DNA of 64,000 nt, taken from Nocardioides sp. GTDB lineage: Bacteria > Actinomycetota > Actinomycetes > Propionibacteriales > Nocardioidaceae. Where the stretch lies: contig JACJWV010000012.1 in the NCBI GenBank assembly GCA_020636915.1, positions 62,001 through 126,000 on the forward strand. Reading direction: 5' to 3'. Positions 16,056-24,650 of the stretch are shown here, in pieces. Made by a program: the position numbers and the translations under genes. The notes under the pieces are model-generated. The model did no database searches, was not told where the DNA came from, and worked only from the letters and a program-made list of their open reading frames with translations. Position 1 is the first letter of the stretch, and each line of letters opens with the position of its first letter.

Positions 16056-16706
16056 CTAGCGCGCCTCCCGCGAGGCCCGGGTCGCCTTCGGCGCCGGGCC
16101 TCGCGCCGATTTCGGGGTCGGTCGCACCGCACCGAGCAGGCGCTCGAGGGCGGCCTCGACCTCGTCGCGCCAGCTGATCGCGGTTCGCAGGTCCATCCGC
16201 ATCCGGGGGCTGGTGGGGTGGCTGCGGTGGGTCTTGAAGCCCACGCCGCCGAGAAAGTCGACCGGCACCACGCAGCGCCCGGCGCGTCCACGCGGGTCGC
16301 CGAACGCCTCGACCGCGCCGATCCCGCCGCGCCGGATCAGGTCGCGGGCCATCCCCTGCACCAGCATCCGGCCCAGGCCACCACCCCGGTACGCCGGCTC
16401 GACGTACGCCATCGTCAGCAGCACCGCGTCCGGGGAGACGGGTGCGGTCGGGAATCCCGCCGCGCCGGGGACGAACGCCTCCGGGGCGTAGACCAGGTAG
16501 CCGACGGGCCGGTCGTCGACCAGGGCGACGCGACCGCAGGAGCCCCACTCGCGGAGCACCTCGGACACCCAGGCGTCCTTCTCGGCGAGGGGGTCCTCGA
16601 CGCGCTCGCGGCGCACCGGGTCGAGCTCCCAGAACAAGCAGGTCCGGCACGGTGCCCGGAACGTGTCGAGGTGGTCCAGCGTCAGCCGGACGATCTTGCG
16701 CGACAT
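16056..16706 (-). CDS. GNAT-family N-acetyltransferase (Rv3916c-like)
   Basis: 216 aa. N-terminal CRTCLFWE motif, then a GNAT core with the acetyl-CoA loop in YVEPAYRGGGLGRMLVQ (Q/RxxGxG/A pattern) and a C-terminal segment with VPVDFLGGVGFKTHRSHP. The ATG at 16706 has GGGGAGGTG 4 bases upstream, so this start is firm. Homologues occupy the same place between trxC and parB in mycobacteria. The substrate is unknown. The last ~30 residues are basic and Ala/Arg-rich. Confidence 0.85.
   Translation of the reverse strand: MSRKIVRLTLDHLDTFRAPCRTCLFWELDPVRRERVEDPLAEKDAWVSEVLREWGSCGRVALVDDRPVGYLVYAPEAFVPGAAGFPTAPVSPDAVLLTMAYVEPAYRGGGLGRMLVQGMARDLIRRGGIGAVEAFGDPRGRAGRCVVPVDFLGGVGFKTHRSHPTSPRMRMDLRTAISWRDEVEAALERLLGAVRPTPKSARGPAPKATRASREAR
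16069..16105 (+). terminator. trxA terminator encoded inside the convergent GNAT gene
   Basis: GCGAGGCCCGG and CCGGGCCTCGC form an 11-12 bp perfect stem with a 13-nt loop, starting 23 bp after the trxA stop. It lies within the last codons of the opposite-strand GNAT gene, so the GNAT C-terminal sequence (TRASREAR) is partly dictated by the hairpin. Confidence 0.5.
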
Positions 16707-16766
16707 CACACCTCCCCGGGTGGAACCCCGACGCCATCGTAGGGGTCGGCCTGTCAGGATGTCGGG

Positions 16767-17981
16767 GTGCGCAAGATCCGGCAGAGCCGCAAGCTCCAGA
16801 ACGTGCGCTACGACGTGCGCGGGCCCATCCTCGTCGAGGCCCAGCGCCTCGAGGCCGAGGGCCACCACATCCTGAAGCTCAACATCGGCAACACCGCCCC
16901 GTTCGGCTTCGAGGCGCCGGAGGCCATCGTGGCCGACATGGTGCACCACCTGCCGGATTCACAGGGCTACAGCGACAGCCAGGGCATCTACTCCGCCCGG
17001 ACCGCGGTCGCGCAGTACTACCAGAGCCACGGGCTGCGCGAGGTGCTGGTCGACGACGTGTTCATCGGCAACGGCGTCTCCGAGCTGATCACCATGGTGC
17101 TGCAGGCGTTCCTCGACGACGGCAACGAGATCCTGGTGCCGGCCCCGGACTATCCGCTGTGGACCGGCGCGATCACCTTGTCCGGCGGCACGGCGGTGCA
17201 CTACGAGTGCGACGAGACCAACGGCTGGAACCCCGACCTGGCCGAGGTCGAGTCCAAGGTCACCGAGAACACCCACGGTCTGGTGATCATCAACCCCAAC
17301 AACCCCACGGGCGCGGTCTACAGCGAGGAGACCGTCAAGGGGCTGATCGACATCGCCCGCCGGCACGACCTGGTCGTCTTCGCCGACGAGATCTACGAGA
17401 AGATCATCTTCGACGACGCCGTCCACCACCACGCCGCCACCTTCGCCGGCAGCGACGTCCTCTGCCTGACGTTCAGCGGGCTCTCGAAGGCCTACCGCGT
17501 GTGCGGCTACCGCGCCGGCTGGGTGATGATCTCCGGCCCGAAGGAGATCGCGGAGGACTTCCTCGAGGGGCTGACGCTGATCGCCAACATGCGGATGTGC
17601 GCCAATGTGCCGGCGCAGCACGCGATCCAGACCGCGCTCGGCGGCTACCAGTCGGTGGAAGAGCTGATCGTGCCCGGCGGCCGGTTCTACGAGCAGAACA
17701 AGCTCGCGGACCGGCTGCTCAACCAGATCCCCGGCGTCACCAACGTGGCCCCCCGCGGTGCGCTCTACTGCTTCCCGCGGCTGGACCCGGAGGTCTACCC
17801 GATCGAGGACGACGAGACCTTCGTGATCGACCTGCTGCGCGCCAAGAAGATCCTCGTCACGCACGGCACCGGCTTCAACTGGCCGCGGCCCGACCACTTC
17901 CGGCTCGTCACGCTGCCCGACGTGCACGTGCTGGAGGAAGCGATCGGCCGGATAGCCGAGTTCCTCGAGGTGCGGCGGTGA
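16767..17981 (+). CDS. PLP-dependent aminotransferase, AlaA/AspC-like (class I/II)
   Basis: 404 aa. Fold-type I features in order: GYSDSQG (substrate arm), PAPDYPLWTG, NPNNPTG, the ADEIYE aspartate for the pyridine nitrogen, and the PLP-lysine segment TFSGLSKAYRVCGYRAGW. Closest to glutamate-pyruvate aminotransferase AlaA and the mycobacterial AspC-like protein; it probably makes alanine from pyruvate with glutamate as donor. The GTG at 16767 follows CAGGAT (16755-16760) by 6 bp without a Shine-Dalgarno, so it is probably leaderless. It is followed after 4 bp by an acyltransferase gene. Confidence 0.9.
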   Translation: MRKIRQSRKLQNVRYDVRGPILVEAQRLEAEGHHILKLNIGNTAPFGFEAPEAIVADMVHHLPDSQGYSDSQGIYSARTAVAQYYQSHGLREVLVDDVFIGNGVSELITMVLQAFLDDGNEILVPAPDYPLWTGAITLSGGTAVHYECDETNGWNPDLAEVESKVTENTHGLVIINPNNPTGAVYSEETVKGLIDIARRHDLVVFADEIYEKIIFDDAVHHHAATFAGSDVLCLTFSGLSKAYRVCGYRAGWVMISGPKEIAEDFLEGLTLIANMRMCANVPAQHAIQTALGGYQSVEELIVPGGRFYEQNKLADRLLNQIPGVTNVAPRGALYCFPRLDPEVYPIEDDETFVIDLLRAKKILVTHGTGFNWPRPDHFRLVTLPDVHVLEEAIGRIAEFLEVRR

Positions 17982-17985
17982 TCTC

Positions 17986-18738
17986 GTGCGCGACCTGACG
18001 TATCCCCCCATCATCGTCACCGCCAAGACGGCCTTCCGGGTCCTGGGTCAGCGGTTCCAGATGACCGGCACCCAGCACGTCCCGAGCACCGGCGGCGTGC
18101 TGCTCGCCTACAACCACATCGGCTACGTCGACTTCATCTACGGCGGGCTCGCAGCCAACCCCTCGGGTCGCCTGGTGCGGTTCATGTCCAAGCGCGAGCT
18201 GTTCACGCACCGGTACGTCGGACCGCTGATGCGCTCGCTGCACCACATCGAGGTCGATCGCGGTGCCGGGGAGGCGTCGTTCCGCACCGCCGTCGACTAC
18301 CTGCGGTCCGGCGAGGCCGTCGGCATCTTCCCCGAGGCCACGATCTCGCGCGCGATGGAGCTGAAGGAGTTCAAGACGGGCGCCGTCCGGATCGCGGCCG
18401 AGGCGGGCGTGCCGCTCGTCCCGGTCATCCTCTGGGGCACCCAGCGGATGATGACCAAGGACCACCCCCGCGACTTCTCCCGGGGCAAGACGATCTCGAT
18501 CCGGGTGGGCGAGCCGCTGTTCCCCACCGGCACGGACCCGATCGCCGAGACCGCCCACCTGCACGCGGTCATGACCGACCTGCTCGACGCCACGATCCGG
18601 GAGTACCCCGCCGACGAGCAGCCGCCCGGGTCCTGGTGGTTGCCAGCCTCCTACGGCGGCAGCGCCCCGACCCTGGAGGAGGCGGCCCGCCTCGACGCCG
18701 AGGAGAAGGAGCGTCGCGCAGCGCGTCGTAGTCGATAA
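17986..18738 (+). CDS. Lysophospholipid / 1-acylglycerol-3-phosphate acyltransferase (PlsC family)
   Basis: 250 aa. Catalytic NHIGYVD (H-x4-D motif) near residue 38, the FMSKREL block, the FPEAT glycerophosphate-binding block, and VPLVPVILWGT. This is a peripheral membrane acyltransferase for phospholipid synthesis. It starts with GTG 4 bp after the aminotransferase stop, so the two are an operon although functionally unrelated. The Arg/Glu-rich C-terminus (about 225-250) looks disordered. Which acyl acceptor it uses cannot be told. Confidence 0.88.
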   Translation: MRDLTYPPIIVTAKTAFRVLGQRFQMTGTQHVPSTGGVLLAYNHIGYVDFIYGGLAANPSGRLVRFMSKRELFTHRYVGPLMRSLHHIEVDRGAGEASFRTAVDYLRSGEAVGIFPEATISRAMELKEFKTGAVRIAAEAGVPLVPVILWGTQRMMTKDHPRDFSRGKTISIRVGEPLFPTGTDPIAETAHLHAVMTDLLDATIREYPADEQPPGSWWLPASYGGSAPTLEEAARLDAEEKERRAARRSR

Positions 18739-18837
18739 GTCGACAAAGCGCTTTATCGCTTCATTGCCTTGACGACCTGTCGATCCTCAGGGGGGCGGGG
18801 CCGCGTCCGGATCGGATGGCCCGGTCAGACAGGCCAG
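18739..18837. other. Convergent gap between acyltransferase and parB
   Basis: 99 bp. It contains an unusually AT-rich pocket with the palindrome AAAGCGCTTT flanked by GATAA and TTATC, which can fold as a short hairpin and may end transcription from one or both sides. No gene. Confidence 0.4.
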
Positions 18838-19815
18838 TCAGATGGGCCGGTCGGACCGGTTGCGCGGATCCATGATGTCGACGATCCGCTGGAGGTCGTC
18901 CAGCGAGGCGAACTCGACGGTGATCCGACCCTTGGTGCGACCCAGGTCGACCTTGACCCGGGTCTCGAACCGGTCGGAGAGCCGGTCGGCCAGGTCCACC
19001 AGGCCCGGCGCCACGGGCTTGCGCCGGGTCACCCGCGGCGTGGGGGCGTCGAGGTCGCGGACAGCCACGATCTCCTCCAGACCACGCACGCTGATGCCCT
19101 CGGCGACGACCCGCTGCGCGAGACGGTCCTGGACCTCGGGGTCTTCGACCGCCAGCAGCGCCCGGGCGTGCCCGGCCGAGAGCACCCCCGCAGCGACCCG
19201 ACGCTGAACCGCCGGTGACAGCTTGAGCAGCCGCAGGGTGTTGCTGATCTGGGGCCGCGACCGCCCGATCCGGGCGGCGAGCTCCTCGTGGGTGCAGCCG
19301 AAGTCGTCGAGCATCTGCTGGTAGGCGGCCGCCTCCTCCAGCGGGTTGAGCTGGGACCGGTGCAGGTTCTCCAGCAGGGCGTCGCGGAGCATGTCGACGT
19401 CGTCGGTCTCCCGCACGATCGCGGGCACGGCCTCCAGGCCCGCCTCCTGCGCCGCACGCCACCGGCGCTCGCCCATGACCAGCTCGTAGTCGGCGTCGCC
19501 GCGTCGCCGGACGACGACCGGCTGCAGCACGCCGATCTCGCGGATCGAGTGGACCAGCTCGGCCATGGCCTCCTCGTCGAAGACCTGCCGCGGCTGGGCG
19601 CGGTTGGGTGCGATCCGACCCACCGGGATCTCGGCGAAGTAGGCGCCGGCGACCGGCGCCAGGTCGCCGGTCGCGCCGGCCGTCGCCGTCCCACCGGCGG
19701 GCTCCCCCAGGGGGGTCTCGCCGGCGCCCGGCTCCGGGCTGGGCGCGGTCGGGATCAGCGAACCCAGACCGCGGCCGAGTCCGCGGCGCTGTGGCGGACG
19801 GTTGGCGGTGCTCAT
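18838..19815 (-). CDS. parB: Chromosome-partitioning protein ParB
   Basis: 325 aa CTPase clamp that loads at parS. Basic RRGLGRGLGSLIP N-terminus (the ParA-stimulating/start motif of the family), disordered Pro/Gly linker, Box I region PNRAQPRQVFDEE, Box II GERRWRAAQEAGL with the CTP-binding arginines, the helix-turn-helix (GCTHEELAARIGRSRPQISNTLRL) and a C-terminal dimerisation domain. The ATG overlaps the parA stop (ATGA). Two perfect parS sites lie within 2 kb upstream, inside parA and rsmG. Confidence 0.97.
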   Translation of the reverse strand: MSTANRPPQRRGLGRGLGSLIPTAPSPEPGAGETPLGEPAGGTATAGATGDLAPVAGAYFAEIPVGRIAPNRAQPRQVFDEEAMAELVHSIREIGVLQPVVVRRRGDADYELVMGERRWRAAQEAGLEAVPAIVRETDDVDMLRDALLENLHRSQLNPLEEAAAYQQMLDDFGCTHEELAARIGRSRPQISNTLRLLKLSPAVQRRVAAGVLSAGHARALLAVEDPEVQDRLAQRVVAEGISVRGLEEIVAVRDLDAPTPRVTRRKPVAPGLVDLADRLSDRFETRVKVDLGRTKGRITVEFASLDDLQRIVDIMDPRNRSDRPI

Positions 19816-20924
19816 GCGGCGGGGGCTCCCTTGGTCGCGATCTCGCGCGCTGCCTCCAGGTAGGACAGCGCGCCCGGCGACCCCGGATCGTAGGTCATCA
19901 CGGTCTGCCCGTAGGACGGCGCCTCGGAGACCCGCACCGACCGGGGGATGGTGGTCTTGAGCACCTGGTCGCCGAAGTGCTCGCGGACCTCCTCGGCCAC
20001 GCCCGCGGCGAGCCGGGTCCGGGCGTCGTACATCGTCACCAGGATGGTGGAGACCGCCAGGGTCGGGTTGAGGTGGGCCTTGACCATCTCCACGGTCTCG
20101 AGCAGCTGGCCCAGGCCCTCCAGCGCGTAGTACTCCGCCTGGATCGGGATGAGCATCTCGCTGCCGGCCACCAGGGCGTTGAGGGTGAGCAGCCCGAGCG
20201 AGGGCGGGCAGTCGACCAGCACGTAGTCGAACCGGTCCGCGCCGACCTCGGCGGCGCTGCCCACCAGCGGGTGCCCGTGGATCGCCTTGCGCAGCCGGCT
20301 CTCCCGCGCCACCACCGAGACGAGCTCGATCTCGGCGCCGGCGAGGTCGATCGTCGCCGGTACGACCAGGAGGTCCTCGACCTCGGGGCTCACCGCGACG
20401 ACGTCGGCGAGGGGGACGCCGTCGACGAGGGCGTCGTAGGTCGACGGCACGCCGCGCCGGTGGTCGACGCCGAGGGCGGTGGAGGCGTTGCCCTGGGGGT
20501 CCAGGTCGACGACCAGCACCCGCTGGCCGAGCTGGGCGAGCCCCGCGGCCACGTTGACCGTGGAGGTCGTCTTCCCGACGCCGCCCTTCTGGTTCGCGAC
20601 CACGAAGACCCGGGTCGACTCCGGGCGCGGGAGCGGGGGGCGCATCCGGGCGCCGTGCCGCGCGAGCACCGTGTGCTCGGCGGCCTTCGCCAACGGGGTC
20701 GCGTGGTCCCCTCCGAGGTCGGCGTCGGTCAGACCGGGGGCGGCGACGGCGATGTCGGCAGCGGTACGCACCGTGAAGTCGGTCGGCTGGGAGACCGGTC
20801 GGTCGGCCCCGGTTTCACGTGAAACATCCTCCGCCGCCCGGTCGGCGTCTTGTGGAGAGACCTCCGCAGGCTGTGGAAAACCACGCTCAGCGGGCGTCTC
20901 GCCACCGGTGGAAAACTCAGTCAA
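19812..20924 (-). CDS. parA: Chromosome-partitioning ATPase ParA (Soj)
   Basis: 370 aa. Deviant Walker A KGGVGKTT, then VLVVDLDPQGNAS (Walker A'/B region) and the DCPPSLG motif; it binds nucleoid DNA as an ATP dimer and segregates ParB-parS complexes. The start is taken as a TTG at 20924. The upstream GGAGG lies 8 bases before it, it overlaps the rsmG stop (TTGA), and the coding sequence must include the VSRET codons encoded by the parS site, which mycobacterial ParA also contains. The first ~105 residues are a poorly conserved extension. The longer open frame upstream is antisense-like noise overlapping rsmG. Confidence 0.95.
   Translation of the reverse strand: MTEFSTGGETPAERGFPQPAEVSPQDADRAAEDVSRETGADRPVSQPTDFTVRTAADIAVAAPGLTDADLGGDHATPLAKAAEHTVLARHGARMRPPLPRPESTRVFVVANQKGGVGKTTSTVNVAAGLAQLGQRVLVVDLDPQGNASTALGVDHRRGVPSTYDALVDGVPLADVVAVSPEVEDLLVVPATIDLAGAEIELVSVVARESRLRKAIHGHPLVGSAAEVGADRFDYVLVDCPPSLGLLTLNALVAGSEMLIPIQAEYYALEGLGQLLETVEMVKAHLNPTLAVSTILVTMYDARTRLAAGVAEEVREHFGDQVLKTTIPRSVRVSEAPSYGQTVMTYDPGSPGALSYLEAAREIATKGAPAA
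20812..20825. promoter_or_regulatory. parS site 1 (inside parA)
   Basis: Perfect GTTTCACGTGAAAC, the universal ParB-binding palindrome. In the parA frame it codes for VSRET near residue 34. Confidence 0.95.
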
Positions 20925-21706
20925 GCCCGACGCCTCCGATGTGCCTTGGTGCGCCCGCGTCCGGCGCGCTGCTCGGTGCGACCGCCGCTCGACGGTGCCG
21001 CGATCGGCCACGTTACCCGGCCCGGCTCGGCCCAGGCCACCCGGAGCACGGTCGCGGTGGACGGCGCCGCGGGCGGTGTCCCGCCCCCGGAGGCGGGCTC
21101 GTCGGACGGACCGGTCAGCACGACCACCTCCGGCTCCGCGCACCCGAGCTCGTCGAGGACCGGGCGGGCGGCCTCGACCTCCTCGGTGACCGAGGAGCCC
21201 TTCATCGCGACGAGGGCACCTTCGGGCTCGACCAGGGGCATCGACCAGCGCAGCAGGCGATCCAGCGGCGCCACCGCGCGCGAGGTCACCACGGCGAACC
21301 GGCGGTGCCCGTGCAGGCTGTCGGCACGTCCACGGACCACGTCGACGCGCTCCAGCCCCAGGGCCGAGACCACCTCCTCCAAGAAGGTGGTGCGGCGCAG
21401 GAGCGGCTCGACGAGCGTCACGGTGAGGTCCGGGCGCGCGATCGCCAGCACCAGGCCGGGCAGGCCGGCGCCCGACCCCACGTCGCAGACCGACGCTCCC
21501 GGTGACACCACCTGCGCCACCAGCGCGCAGTTGACCAGGTGCCGGTCCCAGAGCCGGGGCACCTCGCGCGGTCCGATCAGCCCGCGCACGACCCCCTCGG
21601 TCGCCAGCAGCTCGGCGTACCGCTGTGCCACCGGAAGCCGCTCAGACGGAAACACCCCCCGCGCCCGGTCGGGCGCGGAGGGTGTTTCACGTGAAACGTC
21701 GTTCAC
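20921..21706 (-). CDS. rsmG: 16S rRNA m7G527 methyltransferase RsmG (GidB)
   Basis: 261 aa. The SAM-binding motif is VCDVGSGAGLPGLVLAI, preceded by the conserved RLWDRHLVNC; the catalytic-region residues AVVTSRAVAPL and VAMKGS follow. It methylates G527 of 16S rRNA. Starts at a GTG overlapping the jag stop (GTGA). Its second to eighth codons contain a perfect parS (VSRET). The C-terminal ~60 residues are a variable Pro/Ser/Arg extension not needed for the fold. Confidence 0.95.
   Translation of the reverse strand: MNDVSRETPSAPDRARGVFPSERLPVAQRYAELLATEGVVRGLIGPREVPRLWDRHLVNCALVAQVVSPGASVCDVGSGAGLPGLVLAIARPDLTVTLVEPLLRRTTFLEEVVSALGLERVDVVRGRADSLHGHRRFAVVTSRAVAPLDRLLRWSMPLVEPEGALVAMKGSSVTEEVEAARPVLDELGCAEPEVVVLTGPSDEPASGGGTPPAAPSTATVLRVAWAEPGRVTWPIAAPSSGGRTEQRAGRGRTKAHRRRRA
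21684..21697. promoter_or_regulatory. parS site 2 (inside rsmG)
   Basis: Second perfect GTTTCACGTGAAAC, 872 bp from site 1, covering rsmG codons 4-8 (VSRET). Confidence 0.95.
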
Positions 21707-22263
21707 CCCGGCAGCACGACGACGTGGCGCCGGGGCTCCACGCCCTCCGACTCCGAGGTCAGCCCAGCGGCAGCCACCGCGTCGTGGACGACCTTGCGCT
21801 CGAACGGCGACATCGGGTCCAGCGACGCCGGCTCGCCCGACTCCCGCACCCGCGCCACGGTCCGCTCGGCGAGCTCGACCAGCTCGGTCCGCTTCTGCGC
21901 GCGGTAGCCGGAGATGTCCAGCATCAGTCGGGATCGCTCACCGGTCTCCCGGTAGACCGCCAGGCGCGTGAGCTCCTGGAGAGCGTCGAGCACCTCGCCC
22001 CGGGCGCCGACGAGCTGCGACAGGTCGGCACCCACGATCGACACGGCTGCACGGTCACCGTCCACGTCCATGTCCAGGTCGCCGTCGAGGTCGGCGATGT
22101 CGAGGAGCTCCTCGAGGTAGTCGGCCGCGATGTCGCCCTCCTGCTCGAGACGCTCGGTCCGCGAGGGGGCGTCCGTCGCCACCTCGTCGCGGTCCTCGTC
22201 CGGTGCGGACGCGTCTGCGGTCGCGATCGGCTCGGTCAGGTCGGTCGACTGCTGGTCGGTCAC
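21703..22263 (-). CDS. jag: Jag/KhpB-type RNA-binding protein (KH-R3H)
   Basis: 186 aa. An acidic N-terminal third is followed by a KH-II domain (about 60-115, VSIVGADLSQLVGARGEVLDALQ) and an R3H domain (about 125-180, including DPMSPFERKVVHDAV). No Jag-N domain, as usual in actinobacteria. It probably partners with KhpA in post-transcriptional control of cell growth. The GTG at 22263 overlaps the yidC stop (GTGA) and has GGGAGG upstream. The longer frame reaching 22521 is read inside yidC and is rejected. Confidence 0.92.
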   Translation of the reverse strand: MTDQQSTDLTEPIATADASAPDEDRDEVATDAPSRTERLEQEGDIAADYLEELLDIADLDGDLDMDVDGDRAAVSIVGADLSQLVGARGEVLDALQELTRLAVYRETGERSRLMLDISGYRAQKRTELVELAERTVARVRESGEPASLDPMSPFERKVVHDAVAAAGLTSESEGVEPRRHVVVLPG

Positions 22264-23258
22264 TGGTTGCCTCCCTCGGGCTTGGGCTTCGAGGCGGGCT
22301 GCGGCCCGCCGGTCTTCTTGCGCTGCTGGCGCGACTGGCGCTTGGGCTGCTGCCGCTGGGTCGGCCGGACCTCGGGAGCCGGCTCCTCCACGACCGGGGC
22401 CGCCACGGCACGGCCGTGCTTCTGGGCCTTGAGCCGGTCGCGCTCCTCCTTCGCCTTCGCAGCGGAGGTGCCGGGCGCCGGGTTGTTGCGGATCACGTAG
22501 AACTGCTGGCCCATCGTCCACAGGTTGGAGGTGGTCCAGTAGAAGAGGACGCCGATGGGGAATGCGATGCCACCGACCGCGAAGACCACGGGCAGCACGT
22601 AGAGGAGCAGCTTCTGCTGCTGGGCGTACGGGCCGCTCAACGCGTCCGCGGGCATGTTCTTGCTCATCAGCTGCCGCTGCGTGGTGAAGGTCGTCGCGGT
22701 CATCGCGATGACGAGCACGGCGGCCACGATCTGCACCGCGAGGACCCCACCGCTGTCGAGGAACGTCGCGCTCAGCGGCACCACGCCGAACAGCTTGGCG
22801 TTGCCGAAGCTCTCGGCCAGCGGGTCGGTCAGGAACGCGATGCCGTCACCGTTGGCCGCATGGTGGTCCAGCAGCCGGAAGAGCGCCAGGAAGATCGGCA
22901 TCTGGATCAGGATCGGCAGGCACGAGGCGAACGGGTTGGTCCCGCTCTCCTTGTACAGCTTCATCGTCTCCTGGGCGAGGCGCTCCCGGTCGTGGCCGTA
23001 CTTCTTCTGCAGCTCCTTGACCTTGGGCTGGATCAGCTGCATGTTCCGGCTGGACTTGATCTGCTTGACGAACAGCGGGATCAGCGCTGCCCGCACCGTG
23101 ATGGTCAGGCCGATGATCGACAGCACCCAGGTCGCGCCACCGTCGGGGTTCATCTGCAGGATGTTGGTGAACATCCAGTGCCAGGCGACGAGCACGGCGG
23201 AGATGGCGTAGTACAGCGGCGTCATGATGAAGTGGCCGATGTCGCCGAGGAATCCCAC
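22260..23258 (-). CDS. yidC: Membrane protein insertase YidC/OxaI
   Basis: 332 aa. First transmembrane helix about 12-33, long cytoplasmic loop with IKSSRNMQLIQPKVKELQKKYG, then about four more helices including the TNPFASCLPILIQMPIFLALF segment (YidC-conserved). The hydrophilic-groove arginine is likely within TVRAALIPLFVKQ. The C-terminus is basic and Gln/Arg-rich (RPTQRQQPKRQSRQQRKKTG). Inserts membrane proteins alone or with SecYEG. GTG start with AAGGAG upstream; it sits 3 bp after yidD. Confidence 0.97.
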   Translation of the reverse strand: MGFLGDIGHFIMTPLYYAISAVLVAWHWMFTNILQMNPDGGATWVLSIIGLTITVRAALIPLFVKQIKSSRNMQLIQPKVKELQKKYGHDRERLAQETMKLYKESGTNPFASCLPILIQMPIFLALFRLLDHHAANGDGIAFLTDPLAESFGNAKLFGVVPLSATFLDSGGVLAVQIVAAVLVIAMTATTFTTQRQLMSKNMPADALSGPYAQQQKLLLYVLPVVFAVGGIAFPIGVLFYWTTSNLWTMGQQFYVIRNNPAPGTSAAKAKEERDRLKAQKHGRAVAAPVVEEPAPEVRPTQRQQPKRQSRQQRKKTGGPQPASKPKPEGGNQ

Positions 23259-23261
23259 GGA

Positions 23262-23552
23262 TCAGGCTCCTTGCTGGGTCGAGGGAGAGGTACCCGCATT
23301 CAGGCGGGACGACGGTGCGGAGGGGCGGGCGGGCACGGGGTCGTAGCCGCCGGCGGCCCACGGGTGACACCGGACCAGCCGACGCACGGTCAGCCACGAC
23401 CCGATGATGCTGCCCCGTTCGGTCACGGCCTGGAGGGCGTAGGCCGAGCAGGTCGGGTGGTAGCGACAGACCTGCCCGTAGAGCGGGCTGATGAGCAGCC
23501 GGTAGGCGCGGAGGAGGCCGATCAGCAGCCACCGCAGCGGGTCGTACCTCAT
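23262..23552 (-). CDS. yidD: Membrane protein insertion efficiency factor YidD
   Basis: 96 aa. The family core LLIGLLRAYRLLISPLYGQVCRYHPTCS with conserved cysteines, then AVTERGSIIGSWLTVRRLVRCHPW. It helps YidC-mediated insertion at the membrane. The ATG at 23552 overlaps the rnpA stop (ATGA). The last ~25 residues are a variable Pro/Ser tail. Confidence 0.95.
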   Translation of the reverse strand: MRYDPLRWLLIGLLRAYRLLISPLYGQVCRYHPTCSAYALQAVTERGSIIGSWLTVRRLVRCHPWAAGGYDPVPARPSAPSSRLNAGTSPSTQQGA

Positions 23553-23920
23553 GTCCGGACCTCCGGCTCCACCGGGGCGAGCGCCCGACGGAGGCAACGC
23601 GCGAGATCGGTGCGGAGTTCCGCGGCAGAGGCGTCGGCCGAGGCCGGGAGCGCCCGGACCACGAGCACGGCGCTGCCCGGGAGCGACGAGAGGTGCTCCC
23701 GGACCAGGTGGCGGAGTCGGCGCTTCACGCGGTTGCGGGTGACGGCGTTGCCCACGGCCCTGCTGACCACGAAGCCGACCCACGGTCCCGAGCCCGCCGC
23801 GCCGCCCGACGTACCGGAGGCCAGATGCACGACGACGGTGCGCGATCCGCTGCGGCGGCCGCTACGGACCGCCTCGCGGAACGAGGCACCGTCGGTGAGG
23901 CGGTGAGCCGAGGACAGCAC
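23549..23920 (-). CDS. rnpA: Ribonuclease P protein component
   Basis: 123 aa. Motif KRRLRHLVREHL and the RNRVKRR arginine-rich region in GNAVTRNRVKRR mark the RNase P protein that assists 5' tRNA maturation. N-terminus LSSAHRLTDGASFREAVRSGRR is typical. GTG start. It lies 30 bp downstream of rpmH and overlaps yidD. Confidence 0.95.
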   Translation of the reverse strand: MLSSAHRLTDGASFREAVRSGRRSGSRTVVVHLASGTSGGAAGSGPWVGFVVSRAVGNAVTRNRVKRRLRHLVREHLSSLPGSAVLVVRALPASADASAAELRTDLARCLRRALAPVEPEVRT

Positions 23921-23950
23921 GCGGCTGGCCTGGATCGGGCCGCAGCGCCG

Positions 23951-24088
23951 TCAGACGGCGAGGCTCTTGCGGCCCTTGCGGCGACGCGAGGACAGGATCG
24001 AGCGGCCGGCGCGGGTGCGCATGCGCAGGCGGAACCCGTGCACCTTGTGGCGGCGGCGGTTGTTCGGCTGGTACGTACGCTTGCTCAC
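23951..24088 (-). CDS. rpmH: Large ribosomal subunit protein bL34
   Basis: 45 aa, too short for most ORF lists. The minus strand from GTG 24088 reads MSKRTYQPNNRRRHKVHGF, continues basic, and ends KGRKSLAV, the near-invariant L34 sequence. GGAGAG lies 6 bases upstream. First gene of the rpmH-to-parB train, divergent from dnaA. Confidence 0.98.
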   Translation of the reverse strand: MSKRTYQPNNRRRHKVHGFRLRMRTRAGRSILSSRRRKGRKSLAV

Positions 24089-24650
24089 GAGCTTCTCTCC
24101 ATGGTGTTGTCAGGGCAGTCACGCCGGGCCGGGCAGCAGCGCAGCACCGTGTCCGCGAGGACCTTCGGCTGGCACCGCCCACCCACGCGGCGCTCCAGCG
24201 CTGTCGTGGACATGCGGCACCGGTCGACACCGGGTGACCGAGCAACGGTACGCGCTGGCAATCCACAGGGTCAAACCGGCGCTGGACCGGCCTCGGCCAA
24301 CCTGTGGATGACGGGTTGCCGCCGCCTGCTGACGCTTGTTACGTTCGCTCGCAACGAGGTTCCCCGCCATCGTGGACGCACCGGACGGATCACGCGTGTG
24401 ACGCAGGTCACGACACCTGGAAACAGGCCTCTGACCTGCACAGATGCTCGGTCGATCCGGTCCTGCGATGGCCTCGCGCCGGCCCGCTCCACCTCGGGGC
24501 GGTCGGGTTCACAACCTGTGGACAAACTTGTGGACGCAGTACGAAGTCCTCCGGGCGTGGTCAGATCCGCGACAGGATCGGCCGGAACCACCGACCATGA
24601 CGTCGGCCCCCGCAGGACCGGCCGACCAGCAGATCAGGAAAGCGGGAACG
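24089..24650. other. rpmH-dnaA intergenic region with DnaA boxes (origin-associated)
   Basis: About 560 bp without a convincing gene. DnaA-box-like nonamers: TGTGGACAA at 24517-24525 (perfect complement of TTGTCCACA) and TGTGGACGC at 24529-24537, spaced 12 bp apart; TGTGGATGA at 24303-24311; and the weaker CAATCCACA at 24259-24267. The pair at 24.52 kb lies in the expected dnaA promoter region and may mediate autoregulation. Divergent promoters for rpmH and dnaA must lie here; no confident -35/-10 pair was picked. Confidence 0.65.

Noticed and set aside
22264..22521. N-terminal extension of Jag to 272 aa
   Set aside because: It lies wholly inside yidC in another frame; the GTG overlapping the yidC stop has a strong ribosome site.
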